Shown one piece after another: positions 23,054 through 31,671 of a DNA stretch of 33,795 bases. The stretch is from Pseudomonadota bacterium (GTDB lineage: Bacteria; Pseudomonadota; Gammaproteobacteria; Burkholderiales; Ferrovaceae). The stretch covers positions 1-33,795 of the forward strand of contig JAJZRV010000014.1 in the NCBI GenBank assembly GCA_021850135.1. Reading direction: 5' to 3'. Every line of letters begins with the position of its first letter. The first letter of the stretch is position 1. The notes under the pieces were generated by a model, which saw only the letters and a program-made list of their open reading frames with translations, was not told the origin of the DNA and ran no database searches. Both the position numbers and the translations under genes were made by a program.

Positions 23054-24566
23054 AACCGACAAACTCGATCGCCCCCTGATCACGGCCTCGGTGATGGCTG
23101 CCACTATCATGCAGGCCCTGGATTCAACGATCGCCAACGTGGCTTTGCCAAAAATGCAGGGCACGCTGTCCGCGACGCAGGACCAGATGGCCTGGGTGCT
23201 CACGTCCTATATCGTGGCCACAGCCATCATGATCCCCTTGACAGGATGGTTGGCCCAGCGGTTTGGCCGAAAGCCCGTGTTCCTGATTTCAATCGTCGGG
23301 TTCACGGTGGCATCCGCCTTGTGCGGCATCGCCACCAGCCTGCCAGAAATCGTTCTGTTCAGGATATTGCAGGGCATCTCGGGGGCAGCCCTGGTCCCCC
23401 TGTCGCAAGCCGTCCTGTTCGATATCAATCCGAGAGAAAATCACGGCCGTGCCATGGCCATGTGGGGGGTGGGGGTGACCATGGGCCCGATCCTCGGACC
23501 GGCTCTGGGCGGATGGTTGACCGATCACTATAGTTGGCGCTGGGTGTTTTACATCAACGTTCCGATCGGGATTCTGGCTTATATCGGCCTGTCTGTTTCG
23601 ATGCCAAATACCAAAAAAATTATCGGCAGCTTCGATTTCTTTGGATTCACGAATCTCGCCCTGGGCATCGGTGCGCTGCAGTTGATGCTGGATCGAGGAG
23701 AACTCAAGGACTGGTTTGGCTCCGCCGAAATTGTTGGCTATGCCCTCGTCATGTGCATTGCGTTTTACCTGTTCATCATTCATACCCTCACGCACCGGCA
23801 CCCGTTCCTCAGCCCCGCCCTGTTCGCCGACCGTAATTTTCTCACCACCAACGTCTTCATTTTCCTGATAGGCGTGGTGCTCTTTGCCACCCTGGCCCTG
23901 GTGCCTCCCATGCTGCAAAACGAGATGGGTTATCCGGTACTGCTCACCGGGCTCGTCACCGCTCCACGCGGCGCAGGCACCATGCTGGCCATGATCATAG
24001 TGGGTCGTCTTGTGGGAAAATTCGATGCGCGCTTGATCATGGCGGCCGGATTGGGAATGACCGCGCTGTCGCTATGGCAGATGACCCGATTCGACCTGCT
24101 GATGGACGACACGCTCATCATCTCCACCGGCGTTCTCCAGGGATTTGGGATTGGCTTGTCTTACGTGCCCCTGTCCACCGTCGCTTTCAGCACTTTGCCT
24201 GCTATGCTGCGCAACGAAGGCACTGCCTTTTTCAATCTGCTCCGCAACATCGGCAGCGCCATCGGAATCTCGGTGGTTCAGACGCTGCTCACCCGGAATA
24301 CTCAGACCATGCACGCCACCCTGGCCGAGCACGTCACACCCTATACCCTGCACCAGCCAGCTTATGCCGCAATCCACCTCGATCCGACCCAACCCGCCGG
24401 ACTGATGGCTCTGAATGGCATGATCACTCGCCAGGCGGCAATGATTGCCTACAACAACGATTTCAAATTGATGATGATCATCACGATCGCCGTGATCCCT
24501 TTGCTTCTGCTGCTTCGTCCGCCGGCGCGGCACACGGGTCCGAAAGAAGTCGCAGTCATGGAATAA
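23034..24566 (+). CDS. emrB: EmrB/QacA-type MFS efflux pump (DHA2, 14 TM)
   Basis: This 510-residue transporter of the drug:H+ antiporter-2 family has about 14 hydrophobic segments. Family motifs are D1 LDSTIANVALPKMQG, motif A GWLAQRFGRKPVF and motif C GVTMGPILGPALGGWL. It exports hydrophobic or anionic compounds using the proton gradient. With the EmrA-type adaptor and the lipoprotein channel downstream it forms a complete tripartite efflux machine. It ends 4 bases before the channel gene. Confidence 0.94.
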   Translation: MTPTIAETDKLDRPLITASVMAATIMQALDSTIANVALPKMQGTLSATQDQMAWVLTSYIVATAIMIPLTGWLAQRFGRKPVFLISIVGFTVASALCGIATSLPEIVLFRILQGISGAALVPLSQAVLFDINPRENHGRAMAMWGVGVTMGPILGPALGGWLTDHYSWRWVFYINVPIGILAYIGLSVSMPNTKKIIGSFDFFGFTNLALGIGALQLMLDRGELKDWFGSAEIVGYALVMCIAFYLFIIHTLTHRHPFLSPALFADRNFLTTNVFIFLIGVVLFATLALVPPMLQNEMGYPVLLTGLVTAPRGAGTMLAMIIVGRLVGKFDARLIMAAGLGMTALSLWQMTRFDLLMDDTLIISTGVLQGFGIGLSYVPLSTVAFSTLPAMLRNEGTAFFNLLRNIGSAIGISVVQTLLTRNTQTMHATLAEHVTPYTLHQPAYAAIHLDPTQPAGLMALNGMITRQAAMIAYNNDFKLMMIITIAVIPLLLLLRPPARHTGPKEVAVME

Positions 24567-24570
24567 CCTT

Positions 24571-26028
24571 ATGAAACCCTACCTCGTTTCCGCTTTTCCC
24601 CTTGCGTTGGCGCTCTCGGCTTGCAGCGTCGGGCCGGATTTCACGACACCAGACCCTCCCGCCACGAAAACGTATACCTCTGAGAAGGAAGTCCTCAGTC
24701 CTGAACGACGGGCCGCATTGGGCCAGCACATGGAAGCAGAATGGTGGACGCTGTTTGCCTCGAATACCCTCAATACCCTGATTCATCAGGCGGTTTCAGA
24801 CAACTACGACATCGCCGCTGCCCGGGAAACCCTGGCGCAAGCTGAGGCCGCTGTTCAGGCCCAAAGCGGCAGCCTGATGCCCCAAGCCTCGTTGGATGCG
24901 CTGGCTGGCCGGCAAAAATACGGCGTGGCTTTGTTCGGCCCCTCCAATTTCTTTATTCCACCTTTCACCTATTACGAGGCCGGCCCATCATTGAGCTGGA
25001 CCGTTGACCTCTTTGGTGGAGGGCAGCGCAGGGTTGAGCGCCAGAAAGCACTGGCGGAATTCCAAGGCCACGAACTGGATGCCATGTATGTCGCGCTCAC
25101 CGGCAATGTGGTCTCCCAGGCCATTCAACTGGCTGCCATAAACACAGAAATTTCAACCCTAGAACGCATCCTGGTGGCGGATGAAAAAATACTCGCCCTG
25201 GTCCAGGCCGCATTTGAGGCGGGATCCGCCACACGCATGGATATCCTGTCAGCCCAAAACCGGTTGACGACTGACCGTGCATTGTTGCCCTCCCTGAAAC
25301 AGCGATTCAATCTGAATTACCACACCCTGTCCGTCCTCGTTGGCAAGGCACCTGCCGATTGGGCCCCGCCGAATCTGGATTTCAAGCAACTTGCTTTGCC
25401 CGAAATACTCCCGGTGAGCCTGCCCTCCGAGCTGGTACGAAAACGTCCGGACATCATGGCAGCCGAAGCCAATCTGCATGCAGCCAGCGCCAATATCGGC
25501 GTAGCCACTGCCAACCTCTACCCCAGCTTCACGCTCAGCGCCAACATGTTCCAGGAAGCACTGACGCCCTCGCGAATCTTTTATGGAACGAGCAATGCCT
25601 GGGCTCTGGCTGGCGGCGTGACCGCACCCATTTTCAACGGCGGCATGCTCTCTGCGGAAAAGCGCGAAGCGGAGCACGCCTTCCAGGCCAGTCTTGCCGA
25701 GTACCGCCAAACGGTGGTGCAGGCTTTCAGTCAGGTGGCTGATGCCCTCACCGCACTCGCCCACGATGCCGAGATGATCGACGCCCTGAAGGCAGGCGTT
25801 GACACAGCTCAAGCTTCGTTGGATCTGGCGCAGAAAAGCTATGAGGCCGGGAACACCGGCCTGCTTCAAATTGAAACGGCGCAACGCGAACTCGCGCAGG
25901 CAGAGTGGCGTCTGGTCGAGGCACAAAGTCAGCAACGTCTCGACATGACTCAATTATTCGTGGCGTTGGGGGGATCCCCATTGCGAAGCGCTTCGATGAC
26001 ATCCACCCCTGGGGAGCACAGAGGATAG
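24571..26028 (+). CDS. NodT/OprM-type outer-membrane efflux lipoprotein
   Basis: This 485-residue outer-membrane factor has a signal peptide with lipobox LSAC (LALALSACSVGPDF), so the mature N-terminal Cys is lipidated. It has two TolC-like repeats with the hallmark segments WWTLFASNTLNTLIHQAVSDN, LLRKRPDIMAAEANLHAASANIG-like (VRKRPDIMAAEANLHAA) and FNGGMLSAEKREAEHAFQA. It is the outer channel for the EmrAB-type pump. The operon ends with a strong terminator just downstream. Confidence 0.94.
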   Translation: MKPYLVSAFPLALALSACSVGPDFTTPDPPATKTYTSEKEVLSPERRAALGQHMEAEWWTLFASNTLNTLIHQAVSDNYDIAAARETLAQAEAAVQAQSGSLMPQASLDALAGRQKYGVALFGPSNFFIPPFTYYEAGPSLSWTVDLFGGGQRRVERQKALAEFQGHELDAMYVALTGNVVSQAIQLAAINTEISTLERILVADEKILALVQAAFEAGSATRMDILSAQNRLTTDRALLPSLKQRFNLNYHTLSVLVGKAPADWAPPNLDFKQLALPEILPVSLPSELVRKRPDIMAAEANLHAASANIGVATANLYPSFTLSANMFQEALTPSRIFYGTSNAWALAGGVTAPIFNGGMLSAEKREAEHAFQASLAEYRQTVVQAFSQVADALTALAHDAEMIDALKAGVDTAQASLDLAQKSYEAGNTGLLQIETAQRELAQAEWRLVEAQSQQRLDMTQLFVALGGSPLRSASMTSTPGEHRG

Positions 26029-26033
26029 ATCAA

Positions 26034-26075
26034 TCGGGAAAATCATACGGCATTGTGATTTTCTCGAATTTTTTT
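26034..26075 (+). terminator. Rho-independent terminator of the efflux operon
   Basis: CGGGAAAATCA pairs with TGATTTTCTCG (11-bp stem with one G-T pair, 10-base loop), followed by AATTTTTTT. It lies directly after the outer-membrane channel gene. The minus strand lacks a T-run here, so it does not serve the converging AlkB-like gene. Confidence 0.75.
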
Positions 26076-26080
26076 ACTCA

Positions 26081-27094
26081 TCAAGTAAATAATTGCGCCT
26101 TGTTTTGGGGCAACGATTTTCCCAGCACACGTCGAAACAAAGGCGGGAAATTGGCCAGCGTTCCCATGACCGCGTAGCCGTAGGGCATTTGCGGCGCTTC
26201 GGGCGTTTGTGCCAGCGCGTTGAGATCCCTGCCGGGGTGGATGTGGTGATCGGCATGGCGGCAGTTGTTGAAAGAGACCAGGGTCGTGATCCAGTTGCTG
26301 CAATCCCAGGTGTGTTGGGGGCCGACTCTCTCGAACCGGCCGTCGCGCTGTTCGCGATGCAGCGCCCAGTGCTGGATAAATGTAATCGATGCGTCCACCG
26401 TGTACATGACGACGGTTTGCACCGTCAGAAAAAAAACTCCTTTCCAGCCCGCCAGAAAAAACATTCCAACGTTGAGCAGGCCGTAAAAGAAAACGGGACC
26501 GACCACTTCGGACCACAGGTTGCCGCGCGCCCTGGCAATTTCCAGCCCCAAGCGAAACTGCTTGACCATGTTGCGCTGCGAGAAGGCGGCCAGGGTATCC
26601 GTGACGTGGGTATACAGGCTGTCACGAGGCGTGCCTACCAGCACGTGATGGCCTGCTCCATGCTCCTGAGTGTAATGGCCGAAACAGACCGTCGTGAAAA
26701 ACCACTTGGCAAGACGTCGGTCCCACGTCAGGCGACTATGCCCCAGTTCGTGGCCCAAAGCATTGCCCGAACCGCCTGCAGCGTATCCGGAGCCCGCGCC
26801 TGCCAGCAGCACGAGCCCCCATGAATAATGCTGGGACAGATAAGCGCCTACCAGCCCCTGCAAGGTGATCCCCGCCAGGATGATGCGCAGCGCCCAGAAA
26901 TTCCAGTAGGGGATGGGGCCCTGATAGGTTCCCACGGCCAGCTCCAGGAGCGGCAGGCCAATCAGGCCAACGAAAAAGGGCCAGCCAGGATGGCCGAGCG
27001 CAATGCATAGCGCAGGAAGCCAGGCAAAACCGAGGGCCAACAGGGCCCCCAGAAATGCCAGCGGATGGGCAAGAGATGCACGGGACGATTCCAT
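26081..27094 (-). CDS. AlkB-like membrane di-iron monooxygenase/fatty acid desaturase family protein
   Basis: This 337-residue integral membrane protein has several hydrophobic segments and the His clusters of membrane di-iron enzymes: GHELGHSR, QEHGAGHH, IQHWALHRE and NNCRHADHHIHPGR. The order and spacing match AlkB-type alkane hydroxylases (HExxH, EHxxGHH and RHxDHH) rather than fatty-acyl desaturases. It is shorter than typical AlkB (about 400). No rubredoxin or rubredoxin reductase is nearby. It could hydroxylate an alkane, a xylene-like compound or a lipid. No ribosome site precedes the ATG. An extended -10 lies six bases upstream, so the transcript may be leaderless. Confidence 0.85.
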   Translation of the reverse strand: MESSRASLAHPLAFLGALLALGFAWLPALCIALGHPGWPFFVGLIGLPLLELAVGTYQGPIPYWNFWALRIILAGITLQGLVGAYLSQHYSWGLVLLAGAGSGYAAGGSGNALGHELGHSRLTWDRRLAKWFFTTVCFGHYTQEHGAGHHVLVGTPRDSLYTHVTDTLAAFSQRNMVKQFRLGLEIARARGNLWSEVVGPVFFYGLLNVGMFFLAGWKGVFFLTVQTVVMYTVDASITFIQHWALHREQRDGRFERVGPQHTWDCSNWITTLVSFNNCRHADHHIHPGRDLNALAQTPEAPQMPYGYAVMGTLANFPPLFRRVLGKSLPQNKAQLFT

Positions 27095-27099
27095 GCGTT

Positions 27100-27106
27100 T
27101 ATAATA
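27100..27106. promoter_or_regulatory. Overlapping -10 hexamers for tRNA-Ala (+) and the AlkB-like gene (-)
   Basis: TATAAT at 27100-27105 on the plus strand is a perfect -10 for the tRNA gene, 11 bases upstream of it. The same bases read on the minus strand give TGGTATTAT, an extended -10 for the AlkB-like gene. Neither side has a clear -35. Confidence 0.5.
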
Positions 27107-27116
27107 CCAAGACCGT

Positions 27117-27192
27117 GGGGGGTTAGCTCAGCTGGGAGAGCGTCTGGTTCGCAATCAGAAGGTCGGGAGTTCGATCCTCCTACCCTCCACCA
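27117..27192 (+). tRNA. tRNA-Ala (anticodon CGC)
   Basis: I folded this by hand. Acceptor GGGGGGT pairs with ACCCTCC and contains the G3-U70 wobble that identifies alanine tRNAs. The D stem is GCTC/GAGC, the anticodon arm TCTGG-TTCGCAA-TCAGA gives anticodon CGC (reads GCG), and the T arm is GGGAG-TTCGATC-CTCCT. The discriminator A is followed by an encoded CCA. CGC is the rarer of the bacterial alanine anticodons, useful in a GC-rich genome. Confidence 0.95.
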
Positions 27193-27243
27193 TCCCGGCA
27201 GTTTTCAGCCTTTGAAGTCTACAAATGTACGACTCGTCTCATT

Positions 27244-28017
27244 TCATGAGAGCGCATCAGGATCTATTTTTCCGACAGCCTCAAATGTGGGTTTGCAGAA
27301 AAGAAAGCCCTGAAAATAATCCACCTCTCTAGTCACCAAAAAATCCCGTTCTGGCTTTGTTTCTATACCTTCCGCCAGAACCTTGATGCCTAGTTTGTGG
27401 CACATATGAACAATTCCTTCAACAATTGCTTGTTTAGGCCTGCTGTTGCCGATGTCGCGAACTAGGTCCATATCAATCTTGACAATATCGGGTTGAAATT
27501 CCGCCAGTAAATTCAGACCAGCATACCCTGCACCAAAATCGTCGATTGCGGTCTTGAAGCCGAAGCGCCTGTACTCTTCGAAAATGTTGAGTAAATGCGG
27601 TCGATCCGAAATGTTCTCACCTTCAACAACTTCAAAAACAATTCTTTCCTTAGGGAAACTGCACCTTTGTGCCGCCTCGAAGGTAGAGCGAATACAGGCC
27701 CCTGGTTCGTACACTGCATTAGGCAAAAAGTTGATTGACAGAAATTCCTGAATTCCCAATTTTGCAGCACCTTCGACGGCTTTTACTCGGCAGGTTTGAT
27801 CGAAGAGATAGCGGTTATCGTCATTAACCTTGGCCAATACGGAAGCGGCGGGTTCCCCATTTGGCCCTCGGACCAGGGCCTCATGCGCAAATATTTTTTT
27901 GTTACGGAAATCGACTATCGGCTGATAAGCGTAGGAAAAGTCGAAATGAAGCGGCTCAAGCTTTCTACAACGATCACACCCAGGAATTTTGCTCGGTTGT
28001 TCACTAAGATGGGGCAT
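27244..28017 (-). CDS. Stand-alone EAL-domain cyclic-di-GMP phosphodiesterase
   Basis: This 257-residue protein is almost entirely one EAL domain with no membrane segment or GGDEF domain. Catalytic motifs are intact: EALVRG, SINFLPN, FEVVEGE, AIDDFGAGYAG, VKIDMDLVRDI, AEGIET and QGFLFCKP. It should therefore hydrolyse cyclic-di-GMP to pGpG. A short N-terminal CDRC pair may bind metal. Cyclic-di-GMP controls LapA-type adhesin retention in other bacteria, so a link to the adhesin at the left end is plausible but unproven. The start has no clear ribosome site. The upstream 246-bp gap is shared with the divergent TPR gene. Confidence 0.92.
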   Translation of the reverse strand: MPHLSEQPSKIPGCDRCRKLEPLHFDFSYAYQPIVDFRNKKIFAHEALVRGPNGEPAASVLAKVNDDNRYLFDQTCRVKAVEGAAKLGIQEFLSINFLPNAVYEPGACIRSTFEAAQRCSFPKERIVFEVVEGENISDRPHLLNIFEEYRRFGFKTAIDDFGAGYAGLNLLAEFQPDIVKIDMDLVRDIGNSRPKQAIVEGIVHMCHKLGIKVLAEGIETKPERDFLVTREVDYFQGFLFCKPTFEAVGKIDPDALS

Positions 28018-28054
28018 AGGTTGTTACATCTGAAGTTGACAAGGCTACGGACAC

Positions 28055-28070
28055 TATGACGGACATCATA
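28055..28070. promoter_or_regulatory. Dyad in the EAL/TPR divergent region
   Basis: TATGA-CGGACA-TCATA is a 5-bp-arm dyad 38 bp upstream of the EAL gene. It is a possible regulator site, but short arms of this kind also arise by chance. The rest of 28018-28263 is AT-rich with no gene that I can support. Confidence 0.25.
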
Positions 28071-28263
28071 CAGCCTCATTTGTAATCATTTATAACAGAA
28101 TGTAATTGCCAGGCTCGCTTGCCGCCGGGGTGTTAGGATCATTTCACACTGGGATATTTAAATCGCCAAACCACCCTCACAGACGAATGTGGTACAGCCC
28201 ATCTGTAATACTTCATGCCTGTGGTTGCGCCATACCCGGCCCAAAATATGAAAGGGTTTTGGG

Positions 28264-30702
28264 ATGAGCGCCGGAAGAAATGATCCCTGTCCTTGCGGCA
28301 GCGGCCTGAAATACAAAAAATGTTGCCAGAACAAATTGGCAGCACGCATGATCAACCCAACCATCCTGCCAAAAGTTTCCGTACCGTCACCCACTGAAAT
28401 CAACCAGCTCGCCACCCTGTTCAATTCCGGGCGCCACAAGGCAATGGAAGAACTGGCGCGCAGGCTGCTCGAGCGACATCCGGATTCCGGATTGGTCTGG
28501 AAGGCCCTGGGCGTTTCCCTCAAGGCACAACATAAAATGGCACTGTTCGAGCTACAAAAGGCGGCGGAACTCCTGCCTGATGATGTCGAAGCGCATTACA
28601 ACCTGGGCCATGCCTTTAAAGCGCTTGGGCGGCTTGATGACGCAGTGGCCAGTTATCGCAGGGTACTCAAACTCAAGCCCGATCTCGCTGAGGGGCACAA
28701 TAATCTGGGCAACGCATTGAAAGATCTCGGGCAGATTGAAGCGGCGGTGACCAGTTACCATCGGGCACTCAAGCTCAAGCCGGACTACGTCGAAGCGCAT
28801 TACAACCTGGGCAACGCCTTGAAGGATCTTGGGCAGTTTGAAGAGGCGGTGACCAGTTATCATCGGGCACTCAAGGTCCGGCCGGATTTCGCCGAAGCGC
28901 ACGGCAACTTGGGCGTTGCCCTGAATGACCTTGGACATTTTGATGACGCCGTAACGAGCTACCGACGCGCGCTGGAAGTCAAACCTGAATATGTTGTGGC
29001 CTTGAACAATCTTGCCTTACTGCTCAACGCACAAGGCAAGCCAGCGCAGTCCATGAATTACATCATGCAATCGCTTTCTCTTGAAGAAACTGTGGAAGCA
29101 AAATCCATTTTTGTAGCATGCGTCAGGCATTTTCCCATTACCGCTGACGACACCGAGGTTAGGCTGGCGCTGGTTCGCGCATTGACAGAAAACTGGGGAC
29201 GACCCACCGAGCTTGCAGGGGTTTGCATCAAATCACTCAAGCTGAATTCTGGCATTCAGGAAGCCATGGCGCGGGTCACCCATGCCTGGCCTCAACGATT
29301 GCCGATCCAGGAACTGTTTGGGGCGGGCGGCCTGACCGCACTTCAATCAGATCCATTGCTGTGCTCCATACTCAATACCGCGCTCGTTGATGACATTGAG
29401 GCTGAACGTTTTCTGACCACGGTGCGGTGTGCCCTGCTCGAGGCCATTGATGAAGCTGGAGCACCCGATTGCGCCTTGAACGGGGCTATGGATTTCTACA
29501 GCGCCCTGGCAACTCAATGTTTTATCAATGAATACGTGTTTTCTCACACGGATGCAGAAATCCGGAAGGCGAGTGGTCTGCGACATTCACTGGCAGCTGC
29601 GCTGGATGCCGGGACCGGGGTTCCAGCACTCTGGGCGCTAGCGGTTGCGACCTACTTTCCGCTCTTTTCCATTCCGAGCGCCACCCGCCTTCTGGATGGG
29701 CGCTGGCCTGACCCGGTGATGGCCGTGTTCAAACAACAAATCAGCGAACCGGAGGAAGAGCGCCGGTTGCGTGCCACGATTTCCAGAGCGACCCGCATCG
29801 AAGATGATGTGTCATTGCGGGTCCAGCATCAGTATGAGGACAATCCTTACCCGCGCTGGATCAAGGTATCGCCAACACCGAAAGCCAAGCATGTTCCGGG
29901 ATATTTGTCCCGAAAACTTCCGCAAGCCGTTCTAAAGAATCACGTCAGGACGGGCAGCATCGAGGTTTTGATTGCCGGATGCGGTACGGGCCAGCATTCA
30001 ATCGAAACCGCCAGACAACTCCAAGGCGCAAGCGTACTGGCCATTGACTTGAGCCTGAGCAGCCTGGGTTATGCAAAGCGCAAGACGCAGGAACTGGGTC
30101 TCACTTCCATCGAGTACGCACAAGCAGACCTGCTGAATTTGGGGGCGATGGGGCGTGAATTTGATGTGATTGAATCCGTGGGGGTATTGCATCACCTTGC
30201 GGATCCCTGGGCAGGGTGGCGAGTGCTTCTGTCCATCCTTCGCCCTGGTGGGTTCATGAAGCTCGGTTTCTACAGCGAAATGGCGCGACGCGACATCGTC
30301 AAGACGCGCGCCATTATCGCCGGACAAGGTTATGGGCCCACAGCCGACGAAATCAGGGAGTGCAGGCAATATCTGGTCGACCTGGACCGGCACGAAAATC
30401 TCGGTTCAGCAGTAAGAACCCTCGATTTTTTCAGCACCAGCGCTTGTCGGGATTTGCTCTTTCACGTTCAAGAGCACCGCATGACATTGACGGTCATTGG
30501 CTCGTTTTTGCGGGAAAACAATCTGGACTTTCTGGGGTTTGAATTGGATCCCTGGGTGGTTGGTGCCTATCGGCGGCGTTTCCAAAATGATCAAACGCTC
30601 ACCAATCTCGATCTGTGGCAGCTATTCGAAGGCGAGCATCCGGACACCTTTTTCGGCATGTATCAATTCTGGATCCAGAAGTCGATCGCCTCCGTGCCCT
30701 GA
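28264..30702 (+). CDS. SEC-C / TPR / class I methyltransferase fusion protein
   Basis: This 812-residue protein begins with a SEC-C zinc motif (NDPCPCGSGLKYKKCC; Cys 9, 11, 20, 21), the metal-binding tail first known from SecA. About six TPR units follow (roughly 75-275), some nearly identical in DNA with 102-bp period. The middle part (275-510) is helical and unassigned. Then comes a segment with NPYPRWIKV and a Rossmann-type methyltransferase: motif I VLIAGCGTGQHS (about 566-577), acidic residue in VLAIDLS, and EFDVIESVGVLHHL. It should bind S-adenosylmethionine and act on a partner presented by the TPRs. Only the presence of each module is seen; the substrate is unknown. The start has a weak AAGGG site. 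Confidence 0.88.
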   Translation: MSAGRNDPCPCGSGLKYKKCCQNKLAARMINPTILPKVSVPSPTEINQLATLFNSGRHKAMEELARRLLERHPDSGLVWKALGVSLKAQHKMALFELQKAAELLPDDVEAHYNLGHAFKALGRLDDAVASYRRVLKLKPDLAEGHNNLGNALKDLGQIEAAVTSYHRALKLKPDYVEAHYNLGNALKDLGQFEEAVTSYHRALKVRPDFAEAHGNLGVALNDLGHFDDAVTSYRRALEVKPEYVVALNNLALLLNAQGKPAQSMNYIMQSLSLEETVEAKSIFVACVRHFPITADDTEVRLALVRALTENWGRPTELAGVCIKSLKLNSGIQEAMARVTHAWPQRLPIQELFGAGGLTALQSDPLLCSILNTALVDDIEAERFLTTVRCALLEAIDEAGAPDCALNGAMDFYSALATQCFINEYVFSHTDAEIRKASGLRHSLAAALDAGTGVPALWALAVATYFPLFSIPSATRLLDGRWPDPVMAVFKQQISEPEEERRLRATISRATRIEDDVSLRVQHQYEDNPYPRWIKVSPTPKAKHVPGYLSRKLPQAVLKNHVRTGSIEVLIAGCGTGQHSIETARQLQGASVLAIDLSLSSLGYAKRKTQELGLTSIEYAQADLLNLGAMGREFDVIESVGVLHHLADPWAGWRVLLSILRPGGFMKLGFYSEMARRDIVKTRAIIAGQGYGPTADEIRECRQYLVDLDRHENLGSAVRTLDFFSTSACRDLLFHVQEHRMTLTVIGSFLRENNLDFLGFELDPWVVGAYRRRFQNDQTLTNLDLWQLFEGEHPDTFFGMYQFWIQKSIASVP

Positions 30703-30744
30703 CAGATTTACAGCAGTAAACCGTGCACGATGCAGTGGTGCAAC

Positions 30745-31671
30745 TCAGCTCAGGGCAGGCATTTTGACGCGCTTCATGGCAAGACCTGCAGCCGAGGTGC
30801 GCGTCTCCACCCCCAGTTTTTCGAACACATGTTCCAGGTGCTTGTCCACGGTGCGCCGGCTACTGCCCAGTATCATGCCGATCTCCCGATTGGTCTTGCC
30901 GTTGACCACCCAGAATAGCACCTCGGCCTCCCGCAGGGTCAGGCCGAAGGCCCCGGACAAGGCCTGGATCAGGTCTCCCCGGTTTTCCTCGCGCAAGGTG
31001 ATGATCAATTCCTGGCTCGAATCGCCGCGATGTACATTCCCCAGCAGACGCTTCGTGCTCCGTTCCATGATGATGGGAGCATCCTGGCCGCGGCTTGCAG
31101 CCTCACGCACCTTCGCGATCCATTCCAGGAGCAGGAGCGGAGCCTGTTCGTCCACGATCTCGAAATAGTCATTGAGCAACGCCCAGGCCTGGGGCGTTTT
31201 CCAGACGATCCGCCCTTCGGCTTCATGAACGGTAATCGCAGCCTGATCGAGCCGGTCCAGGGCCGTGCGTGCCTGCTTGATATGCCGGGCATTTTGCATA
31301 TGGGCCGAAATGCGGGCGAGCACTTCCTGTGGCCGGATGGGCTTGGTCACATAGTCTGATCCGCCGCTTGCAAAAGCTGCCACCACGCTCTCGGTTTCCG
31401 TGAGCCCTGTCATGAAAATGATAGGGATATTCTGCGTGGAAAAATCCGCCTTTAGCGCCTGAGCCAACTGAAAACCATCCATTCCTGGCATCAGGGCATC
31501 CAGGAGAATCACGTCGGGCCGATTCCTGTGTGCGCTCTGCAGGGCGCTCTCCCCGTTGGTAGCCACAAGAACGGTGTATCCGGCCTCATCCAGGGCATCA
31601 TGGAGCAGGGCAAGATTTTCCGGCACATCGTCCACGATCAGGACGATCTCGCCTCCAGCACTGTCACTCAT
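30745..31671 (-). CDS. Response regulator with LuxR-type DNA-binding domain
   Basis: This 308-residue regulator has a receiver domain (about 8-125) with the acidic pair in IVDDVPEN, phosphoacceptor Asp in ILLDALMPGMDG, and Lys in YVTKPIRP. A linker of about 100 residues follows, PAS-like in part (VHEAEGRIVWKTPQAWALLNDYF), then a C-terminal LuxR helix-turn-helix (LTLREAEVLFWVVNGKTNREIGMILGSSRRTVDKHL). Its ATG overlaps the stop of the hybrid kinase gene by 8 bases. The pair is therefore one operon and almost certainly one phosphorelay. I see no terminator between it and the convergent TPR gene. Confidence 0.92.
   Translation of the reverse strand: MSDSAGGEIVLIVDDVPENLALLHDALDEAGYTVLVATNGESALQSAHRNRPDVILLDALMPGMDGFQLAQALKADFSTQNIPIIFMTGLTETESVVAAFASGGSDYVTKPIRPQEVLARISAHMQNARHIKQARTALDRLDQAAITVHEAEGRIVWKTPQAWALLNDYFEIVDEQAPLLLLEWIAKVREAASRGQDAPIIMERSTKRLLGNVHRGDSSQELIITLREENRGDLIQALSGAFGLTLREAEVLFWVVNGKTNREIGMILGSSRRTVDKHLEHVFEKLGVETRTSAAGLAMKRVKMPALS

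Noticed and set aside
27117-27192. tRNA gene as an integration site for a mobile element
   Set aside because: I find no integrase, no repeat of the tRNA 3' end, and no mobile-type genes on either side.
28586-28960. Regular repeats resembling a CRISPR array or minisatellite
   Set aside because: The repeats are 102 bp apart and encode TPR units in one long reading frame.
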